Source of the DNA: Marsupella aquatica
Lineage: Eukaryota > Marchantiophyta
Assembly (NCBI GenBank): GCA_973895155.1
Contig: OZ316895.1
Span: forward strand, 10,044,001-10,108,000
DNA length: 64,000 nucleotides
Direction: 5' to 3'
Numbering within the stretch: position 1 is the first letter of the stretch; each line of letters starts with the position of its first letter. The position numbers and the translations under genes were made by a program. The notes beneath the pieces were generated by a model that did not search any database, was not told the origin of the DNA, and worked only from the letters and a program-made list of their open reading frames with translations. Positions 54,952 through 64,000 of this stretch are shown piece after piece.

Positions 54952-55239
54952 CCCTCCATGATCAAGGAAGTACTCTAATACTCAATAGGGTGTACACACC
55001 CAATAGAATAATATTTCATAGTTTGTGTAATACTTGGAGGAGTTAAATTGCAGATACTACTATAGTCAATAAGGGGACTACATATGCTGATCAACTTAAA
55101 AACTATTATTTCAATATTTGGGTGGTTTTGTACATTCATTAATTGTGTCATTTTCACTGCCAAAAAAACAACAACCATAAGGCCAAAAGATGGCAGGGGT
55201 GTTGATGACAAGGTGTCGTGCAAGGGACACACTTTTACT

Positions 55240-55700
55240 TGAACATATCATTTTACTTCATAGTATCTTTCTCCTAACCACCCTTTTGGCATCATGACAT
55301 CATTTTATTTGATGACATCTTTCACATAAGGACAGACATCTTTGTACTTGATGATATCATTCTAATGATGAAATCTTTCACATTATCACATCTTTGACAA
55401 AACTACTTTTTTTTCTTAACTACATTGTATTTGACATCATCTTTTTACTTGACAACTTGTTTCATAATGACATCATTGGCAAAACAACTTCTTCTTTTTT
55501 ACTTGACAAAATTGTTCACATAAGGACATCTTGGGTCATTTTTTCTTAACCACACCTTTTCACTTCACGACATGTTTCACATAACAATGTCTTGGGCGTC
55601 ACAACTTAAACTTCTTTTTTCTGAACAACATCTTTTTACAGTAATGATATTTTTCACGTAGCTACATCTTGGGAGTCGTGATATCTTTTGTGCACACGGA
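55240..55700 (-). repeat. Degenerate minisatellite (reverse complement of the 34.5-kb type)
   Basis: Units built on GACATC and TTTCACATAAGGACATC, interspersed with TTCTTTTTT. On the minus strand it begins with CTAGCTCAATCCGTGTG and GCACAAAAGATATC, the same head as at 34.48 kb. Confidence 0.75.
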
Positions 55701-56110
55701 TTGAGCTAGTTTACCAGTAAAAGAAACATTGTTCGACATGCAACTATATTCAGGCCCTACACATCAAATTGTCGCCGGGCCCAGACCTTCTACATTTGTT
55801 GCTCGTTGCAACCTGAGCATGCTCTTTAGTGTGATTTTTGGGCAACAAAAATAATGTGCAAAAACTGTTCACATCCGGACGTTGTTGACATCTTCTTACT
55901 AAGTGACAATTCCATCCAGTTTTCAGTGCAGTTGAGTGCAAATTGAGTTGGGACATTCATGCATAGAAGCGGGAGCTGGTGGGGTAATTTCATGGCGGCA
56001 GATGAAAGGCTGGTAGTGAGGGCCATATTCAGTCAATTGCAAGTAGCTATTTTTTTATAAGGCTTTTCCTCTTTCGCCTGTGTGTCAAGTGGCACCTTGT
56101 GTGGCGATGT

Positions 56111-58221
56111 GTGACCTAAACTGATAAATTGCAGGGTTTCTCACTTCAAAAAATGAGCATCACTTCAAAAAATGGCGCAACCCTTTATTATAGGAATTAA
56201 TTTGGGCAGAAGCTTTGGGCTAGAGTAAGTATACAAAGGAGAAAATAAAGTTGTTTTGGGGACCAAATTAGCCACCTTCCTTACCCATTTTAAGCCTTTG
56301 GAAGGTAGGTCCAACACTGTCGTAAAGACTCTTGCTCAGAAACTAATGAATCATTGAAAATTGCTGGGCTTTGCAACAAAATTTAGGTGATATTTGTGAG
56401 ACTCGTGAAAACATTTACACTGCATACATTCAGAACATTTCAAATATTTTGTAAAACACTGACTTTTCAGAGGATACATTACTTATGAAGTTGGAAAATA
56501 TCCTGTACATAAATTATTTATGGCCTTATTTTGCCATATATTGAACATCAATTTTGGCCCTGCTACCAACATAATTCGGAAAACCTCAAAAGAATTTGGT
56601 CATGTAACTGTCAAGAAGATTCTAACCATTGACTTTTAGGTGTACATAGTGTTTTTAAAATGAAAAATGAAAACAGGAGGATAATGTTCTGGTGCTGAGT
56701 TGTTTTCTGATATGAAAATAATTAACCTTTTACGCGGGTGTCTCCTGAAAAGAACAATAGTCAATGCTTCACGCAGGTCCTATGGCAATCAAGATTAGCA
56801 CTACGGTATGGCACTGGCTTCTTAGACATGACTGGGATGTGTTTCTTTGTATATTGGACCTTACTTTATTACTTTCAAGACAAAGAAAAAAACCAACTCT
56901 TGGGAGGGGCAGGGTAGGCAGACTCACCAAATCAGAGACTCACTAAATCATTGAAGGGTCAGGGAAATGTTTATGCCCTCAAAAGAGATTAGCACTTTAG
57001 TAAGACAAGGTTAGAAAAGGGTTTGGTAGTAGGACATGGTCAAAACAAAAGGGTTGTCCTACCATAGATGTTGACATGCTTCCTTCATGAATACACAAGA
57101 GAAAAGCTTTCTTCAAGATCTTGCATATGAAGGATCAAAAGGATAGCACAACATCTCTAAAACATCTAGCACATAGCATACCATAGATGTTGACATGCTC
57201 AACTATAAACACAATGTACATATTCTATAACTCCAAGGTCCACGCTCTCTATCACATATATTATGTTCACAACTACTAAGTGTTTATCTAGTTATCTAAT
57301 GCGAGATCTAATGTTAACTCACTCTAGTTAATCTAGCCAAGGTTGAGTTAAAACTCGGACAGTATATGGTCTTGGTCCTTGGGAGGCAAATTGTGAATAT
57401 GTACAGAAACTTCATGGGCTACTGCTAGGTAGTTGTACTTAGGTTTTTCCTTTTAAAACTTTAAATACATTGTCACTAAAGATGTTTGAATTTACAATCT
57501 AATTGCCGCTGCTTTTTTTTAATTTCCAAAAAAGCCACGGTTTCCTGGTTACCTTAGTAAACTTGTCATGCATATACAAAGCCGTGACATTTTTATAAAT
57601 ACATGAAAAAACAGTGACAATATTGTCAATCAGAAAATCTTTAGTGACAAAGTACTTAAAAGCTGTTTCCTTTTATGAGTAAAACTAACCCACTTTGGTA
57701 GCAAGGTCAGTCACTAACTGTCCAAAACCTGTTTAGAAAACCCAATTTTAGGACTCCTCTTTTCGCTACATTAGCTCACTAGCCATTTGGAGTCTTAACA
57801 CTAGAAATGCAAAAAACAGGCAAAAATAAAAAGACATTAAACACCAGTAGTGACTTGCTAACAATACCCTCATTGCTGTCAATTTTTTTGTTTGCATGCA
57901 TCATACAATTTCTCTCAATACCTTGGACTTCCAATTTTGCATTGAGGGAGCTCAGTGGTTCCCACAAAAAAATGTGGGCGAGAAGTACTCCACAATGCCA
58001 AGTTGATCAGCCATGGCTGCGGCCTAATGGACTGACCACCGGTTGTACTGGACAGAGTACCTGTTGGCTGTTGCACCCGGTGTCCCTCCTGTTACAGGTT
58101 ATATTAGGGGCAGAAGTGTAAGAAGAGTCACGTGAGTTAAAAAATATGTTTGGGCCATGTCCATACTGGTTATCAGAATCCATTGGGGCATTGTTTCATA
58201 TGTAGAGGTCTATCTGAGGTC
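56111..58221. other. Gene-free stretch
   Basis: About 2.1 kb of AT-rich DNA with no gene, domain or clear repeat. CATAGATGTTGACATGCT occurs at 57,063 and 57,182. Confidence 0.5.
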
Positions 58222-58350
58222 TATCTGGGCTTCAATTGATGGAAAAGCCATTGTAGTTTTGTTTTATCTGGGCTTCAATTGATGGAAAAGCCATTGTAGT
58301 TTTGTTTTATCTGGGCTTCAATTGATGGAAAATCCATTGTAGTTTTGTTT
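58222..58350. repeat. Three-copy tandem repeat, 43-bp unit
   Basis: Units starting TATCTGGGCTTCAATTGATG begin at 58222, 58265 and 58308 and are nearly identical. They lie about 600 bp upstream of the 5'-nucleotidase start. Confidence 0.92.
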
Positions 58351-58961
58351 TTGGCCCTTTTTCAGTAATTCTGGGCCTTTTCCAGTAAATTGGTCTCAAT
58401 CGAGCGATTCGCCGTCATTCTGTTCGCGAAAGCAAAATCATGATGACGGAGAGGAAGGCAGACGGAATGGCAGCCATTTTCAATTCTCAATTCTCAACGA
58501 GACGACATTGAATTCTGGCCCCTCGATCACCAGAGCGCTTTCCAATGTTGGTGCCAATGATGATGGTGACGATGACGAACAGACCGTCTTGACTACGCGA
58601 AACGTCAAAATTTCCAGTTGAGCGTTTTGTAGATGTGAAGAGTTCACTGCAGACCACGTCGAGAGGAACGATGGGTTAAGATGCGTCGACAACGAGATGT
58701 TATTCAGAAGCGGAATGGAAGGGAATGGATTCGGAGAACCCTTCGAGACGCTCTTAAGGATGCAATTCTGCGGCGGAGTGGCCCCGCCGCCAATGCATTT
58801 AGATCGAGCTTTTTCGCAGAGAGGTCGTCAATCAGGGTTTTGAGGAAATGAAATGTTTGGCGGGGGAATCCAATCGGTACGACCGCGTGAGAACGGAGGG
58901 GATGTGACTTGACGGAGCGCGTAGCTGTGGCTACCAGGAGTAGCTGCAGAGGAGAGAAGCG
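58351..58961. other. Upstream region of the 5'-nucleotidase gene
   Basis: Expected promoter and 5' leader. GC content rises here relative to the flanking repeats. Opposite-strand frames (58480-58692 and 58704-59180) have no known domains. Confidence 0.4.
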
Positions 58962-61900
58962 ATGGCTAAGTGGAGAAACTTGCTGAAAGGGATCTTGCGA
59001 AACTATGACATTGCCGCTATTAGTTTTGCTAAGTCTGCTCCTCCCGCTGGAGCGACACATAGCACTCAGGTACTTTCTATAATGTTCGGTCTGTCCATCA
59101 GATTCATGAACGAAGAAATGAATGAGCGGGATTTGAAAGGTCCCAGAAGGACAGAGAATGTGATAACCCTCGCTCGTCATTTTCGTCGATCTTAGTAGTG
59201 GTCCGTTTCGCTCGTGATCATCGGTAATCCATCAATGCTCGTCTGAATCCGTCTCCGCCTTAACAAAACCCTCACCCCCCGCGTGAGACAGTCAGACAAC
59301 TAGAGCGAATGAATGAATTTCGAAATTCCGAACGGATACAATAGATCTGTCATGACAAAATGCCAGCCTCCACAAGTGTAAGTCCTGTCATCTAAGGGTT
59401 GCACCTCGACAATAATCTTGCCCCGGAGTAAGTTACAGACGGTCCGAGGACGACTGAATGCATACGAATGTAGTTTTTTTAAAAGTCAACTAGGCGGGTA
59501 GGGTTGTCCGTGCGGAATTTTGTAGAAGTTCTCAAGGAACGTATTCTGTTTAGAGGTCATTGTGGCTGAGGATTGACTAGAAATCTGATTTAGGCTTTCT
59601 CGACAATTCTCTATCTCTCAGCGTGGACTGGAATTAAATAAGGCAGTATCCTCTGTTGCCTTGTCGCAGTTTGAGATTCATGGAGATAAACTACTTGCTT
59701 CGCCTCGTCGTGGCCCTATTGGTTTCTCGAGCAGGCTGTTGCACAATCCGAGGGCACTGATTGAGATTCCGAGAATGTTGACAGTTTCTTCTTCGTTTAG
59801 AACATGGCCCGGCGCCGCCATTGGTAGTGGATTGCGGAATGCGAGTAAGAGATTCGCAGCCAACCACGGGATTGGCGATTTCCACGGGGATGTGTTAACA
59901 TCTTTTTGTCCCAAACTTCTGGCGGGAAGAGCCACGCCATCTCATGGACTCGGTAGAATTTCTGCTGTAGATTTTTCCTCCAAGCGAACGGGTGCGACCA
60001 ATCCTGCTGGCTCAACTAGTAGGTCAGATGGAGAGGAATCAAGTCTCGAGAATTTTGAGAAGAAATGTGATAAGCTGATGTCTGACTTCGAGGCTGCCCA
60101 GAAAGGGTGCCACCACATACCCGAGTCAATACGAAGCATTTCAAAAATGGATCCTAATGGTGGGTTCCCAGTGATCTTTCTCGATTCGTTGTCCAATTGT
60201 ATGCTTTCGAATCAATTGTCTCTTTCATTATGCGGGCCAATTCCCTACAGGATTCCTCAAATATCGGTCCGACCTGGTCAATGCAGAGCAATAGATGAGT
60301 TACATTTTTCAAGTTACGTAGTCACCTTGCAGATGACCACAAGGTTTGCTTGAAATCTGTCCTATGGATCACTTTGAATTTGATTGATGGAGATTTGTTG
60401 ACAGGAGTGTATGCGAATTACAATCTTCGCCTTGATCAGATCAAGGTATTTGGGTTCGATTACGACTTCACATTGGCACATTACACGGACGCCCTGCAAC
60501 CGCTTATTTACGACCTCGCCAAGAAGCATCTCGTCTCAGAGGTAAGCTTCAAACTGTCAATTCTCTCTGAGAGTGTCGGTAAACTACTCTGGATCAGATA
60601 AAAATGTTCACATTATCTCATCTACTCCCCTGCTTAGCCCTCCTTGATTGTTGAAGCCATCGACAAGGTCCCACTACAACGTTAAGTAGAGAATCCAGTA
60701 GCGGTAATCCTTGTCCAAGCACAACTTCCTAGGAAATTGTGAACAATGTCGAAGTTGCACACCACCTGGAAAGTGGGAGCTGTATTGAATGAACTTTTAA
60801 ATGAAGGAGTTACGGAAAAGAGGACGCAAAGTGCGTTGGGACAAATTGTCTAAGCCTGACCAAAGATCACTGGTTGTCCCTTAGTACAATCGAATCCTGT
60901 GAATTGGGTCCAAGAACTATGACATCTTCTTCATGCTATTAACTACAAGAAATTGGCTCAAAAGAGTAGAAGTGACCTAAGACCGAGCGATTCTGAAGTC
61001 TTCTATAGTTCCCTAATAGTGAGATCTACATTGTTGTATTTCTAAGCTGCCAGATGGTCCCATATTGTCGAATTGAACCCTAAAACTAGGTTGCTCAATG
61101 TCTAGTTCTCAGTCAAGGTTAGGGTTATGCCGTTCACAGCTCACATTTGCATGAAGTCCTGAAGTGGCTTACCGGTACCACTGATTGGTATTCCCAAGCA
61201 ATGTCTGTGCTCTCTGACCCCAGGATGTTACTGCCTTTTGGATCAAATGCGGCTACTCGTTCTTGCGATTACCATCCTTTTAGCTTAGTTTTTGGTGACA
61301 TATGTTGAAAACTAAATATACGCTGATTGTAGGCTTTGTCCAAACCTCGGTAGTGATATTATTCTTGCATCATGCCTGAACCCTATTCAGCATCAGTTTG
61401 TGGCTCAGTCATCCCGATTGTCAATATTTTGAATAATGGAATCACCACTGTAGACCAAAGTCTAGATTTTGTTGGACAGGGGAATTCTTGACAAGTGAGG
61501 GAAATAGCAGGGAAGAGTTGGTCCCCAGTTGGTCAATGGCTCAAGTGTTCCCGGTTATAATAAAAAGCTTCTGTATAGTCAACTCCAGGTAGTAATCCCT
61601 TAGCAACTAAGCCAGCTTTCTATTCTGTATGCGGCCATCGTACGTTGGTAATTTTGGTGACCAAGTGTTTTCGAGTGTATGATCTGTTGGTCTGATGCGA
61701 CAAACAGTACAGGTATCCAGAGAGCTGCTTAAATTTCAAGTATGACCCTGATTTTCCTATTAGGGGTCTGTATTACGACAAGAAACACGGCAACCTCCTG
61801 AAACTCGATTTTTTTCACTCTGTGGAGCCACATGGGTGCTTTTATGGACGACGTCGGGTGAGCTTGGCCTTCTTTTTGCTTCATCATCTGTCAAGTAGCT

Positions 61901-64000
61901 CAGGACCAAAGGAGCTGTCATTTGTCGTAGTCATAGTGTTTGGGCAATGACTAGTTTGGTAAACTCAGAAGGGTTCACAACTTTACTGTATGCGACCATC
62001 TAAGACTCTTAAGAGAAATGGATTACCTGCTATCTTTCTATTGTGATCATGTTCTGCCATCGATGGAAACGTAGGGTGCTTCTTGCACATGATGGGATAC
62101 CACCAGGCATATGGTTACTTGGGGAGTGCCAATTCCACATGCTGAAGATAGTTAGTGAACATTTGTTGACTTGATCGTTTTTGTTCAGCTGAGTAGGCTT
62201 GAACTTGAAGCACAATATGGAGGCAAGCATATTAGTGTATCGGATATTCCAAATCTTGTGCCTCTAATGGACCTCTTCTGTCTCTCAGAGGTTTGTTCAG
62301 ACTTAACTCTCTTCTGGTTACTTTATGCTGGGGCTGTGAATGTTGGGTCAGGGTATTCTTGACTTGTTCTTCGATTTTCGTGTTTGGAGCAGTTGAGACA
62401 TTAATTCACGAAAATAGCGCTGAGACAGTTCTTTCCTTTCTAACACCTTAAAATTTCTGTCACAAATCTGATCGTAAATTGTTTTTGCTCTTATGTGGCA
62501 GGCTTGTCTGATTTCTGACGTTATCCAGCATTTCGTGGATCAGAACATGGAGTTTGATTCTTCCTACGTGTATGAAGATGTGAAGCGATCCATTGACTTT
62601 GTTCATCGCAGTGGTCTCATGCATGGCACTGTATTATCAAACCCTGCAAAGTATCTTGTGAAGAATGTGAGTCTTGTGAAAAAATATTACCTTGTGTTTG
62701 ATGTTCTAACCATAAATCCTATCCGAAGGGGGATGAAATAGGAAAGCTGAAAATCAGTGAATGAGTTGAAGCAGACTGCCTGGTAGACACGGAATGTTTT
62801 TTGTTTGTTTGTTTGCTGATGAAGGTTTTAATCATAGGACTAGTTGAATTGCCTCTGTCATTGGTCTGATAACATTTTGTGGATCTGACAGGAGGCAGTT
62901 GTGAAAATGTTGAAAATGCTGAAACGCAAGGGAAAGAAGCTTTTCATTCTGACAAACTCTCCATATCCATTTGTAAACGAGGGCATGCGTTACTTGTTCC
63001 AGGTGCCTTCTTTTGAGCTTTTAGTGACTTCTGGTATCCACATTCATGGGTAGCATGAGGCAGTTGATAGTCACAATACATTTTACTCACCAAATATAAG
63101 GATGCAAATGATTGTTCAATTCCCATGTTACAGGAGGATGGCAAGTGCGGGGATTCTTGGCGGGATCTTTTCGATGTAGTGCTTGCCTCTGCAGATAAGC
63201 CAGCCTTCTATACATCAGAACGTCCATTCAGGTTTTTACCACAATTTCCACAGCTATAGAACACGGACTGCTTTCTTGGTGATTTCCTTCTAGCTTACTT
63301 TGATTTAAGGTATCTCGGCGAACAATGTGGGACAGCAGACACTGATGATGAAACTTGACCACAGGCACTACAGCACAAGGTTGGATCAGCTCGGTTTTAG
63401 CAAGGTTGATTATTTTGGGCCGCATGCTGTCTACTACCATGGGTGTCTGAAGTCTTTTCTTGACATCACCAAATGGAGGGGCTCAGAGGTTGGCAAAGCC
63501 CTTTAGCCTTGTAGAACAAACGTTCTTGAACCTGTTACTGAAACATCATCATGGTTTCATGAGGAATATGGTCTCCGTGTCATGGTCTGTGCTTGACCAA
63601 ATATTGACCTGCGCAGGTCCTCTACTGTGGAGACCACTTGTATACCGACTTGAGAGGGCCTGCAAAGGCTGGTTGGCGGACTGCAGCTATTATACGTGAA
63701 CTTGAGGTAAATCGTCGTCTCGTGCATTCGATGTAGACTTGTGCGGATCGCTAAGTATGTTTGGGGAGGCCAGGGAATAGTGGTATGACCTCCAAATGAT
63801 CTTTGCATAGCGTTGCAGCATGAATTGTGAGTACTATTGGGACATTGGAATATATTTCAGCAGGTGCATCTTGATATGCAGATTTATCGTGTCGTATTTG
63901 GTCCAAAGGGGTCAGGGTCGTTAAAAAGGTACCTTACTTTCTGTAGACGCTGCAGTGAGCAGGTTTCTCTTCCACCTTGTGTGTTCAAGAAGTCTGTTCA
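58962..64000 (+). CDS. HAD-superfamily 5'-nucleotidase (cytosolic IMP/GMP 5'-nucleotidase-like), 3' end outside
   Basis: Exons: 58962-59069, 59670-60159, 60405-60541, 61708-61857, 62189-62290, 62502-62666, 62892-63002, 63134-63231, 63365-63488, 63617-63706; junctions are GT-AG and in phase (525 residues so far). HAD motifs are visible: I FDYDFTLAHY (both aspartates), II LTNSPYPF, IV GDHLYTDLRG. Family landmarks are FPIRGLYYDKKHG, LVPLMDLFCLSE, FVHRSGLMHG and VYYHGCLKSFLDITKW. It would dephosphorylate purine nucleoside monophosphates with Mg. About 160 residues before the domain are basic, serine-rich and poor in acids at first (SSRLLHNPRALIEIPRM, RNASKRFAANHG), like an organelle presequence. 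The sequence after 63706 is open but not clearly homologous, so the next exon is unresolved. Confidence 0.9.

Larger units (their letters stand above)
54420..56110. mobile_element. Fold-back structure: 280-bp inverted arms around a 1.1-kb core
   Basis: 54420-54702 and 55826-56110 are inverted copies at roughly 90% identity, from CATCGTCACACAAGGTGCC inward to TTGTTGCCCAAAAATCAC. The core contains a 52-bp tandem repeat and a minisatellite. The flanks show no clear target duplication, so this is either an old long-TIR element or an inverted duplication. Confidence 0.65.

Noticed and set aside
63861-64000. Eleventh exon of the 5'-nucleotidase
   Set aside because: The frame is open, but its translation does not resemble the family after the last resolved exon; the true exon is probably outside the window.

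Overview
This window is nuclear DNA of a land plant. The evidence is plant-type genes (a cyclophilin with the plant 7-residue insertion, an SCD2-like trafficking protein, a CCD1-like carotenoid dioxygenase, a HAD-family 5'-nucleotidase), GT-AG introns and plant transposon classes. Short introns, an intronless SCD2-like gene and an R2/R4-style non-LTR element make a seed-free plant (moss, liverwort or lycophyte) plausible, but nothing here names the species.

Layout. 1-4928: right part of a CACTA element with a SET-domain-like ORF, a two-exon TNP2 transposase and a subterminal repeat field; it abuts a truncated DUF7869-like ORF (4929-6243). About 7.9-12.57 kb: a decayed non-LTR retrotransposon with reverse transcriptase and a probable restriction-like endonuclease. 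13684-18403: a complete PIF/Harbinger element with near-identical ends and TAA target duplications, carrying a broken SANT-like gene and an open transposase gene tail to tail. 19774-20295: intronless cyclophilin (+). 22505-24205: intronless SCD2-like gene (-). 24.3-30.8 kb: gene-poor, with a LINE remnant and a probable SINE. 30780-34336: a MULE with about 370-bp terminal inverted repeats, a 10-bp target duplication and a nested hAT-type MITE. 34.3-36.3 kb: degenerate minisatellites. 36933-43064: a 14-exon CCD1-like gene (-) with a 15-nt microexon. 45-47 kb: two small inverted-repeat elements. 47217-53552: a Copia retrotransposon with 115-bp LTRs and a second copy of the same hAT-type MITE inside its reverse transcriptase. 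53.5-58.9 kb: repeats. 58962 to the right edge: a HAD 5'-nucleotidase gene (+), ten exons resolved, 3' end outside.

The host genes do not form a pathway or cluster; they are separated by layers of transposons. Most of the window's biology is transposon biology: target duplications prove several insertions, nesting gives a relative order, and in-frame stops (mostly TAG) have silenced many element ORFs while the four host genes read cleanly. Gene models, boundaries and target duplications were worked out by hand from the sequence; family names rest on recalled motifs, not on searches.
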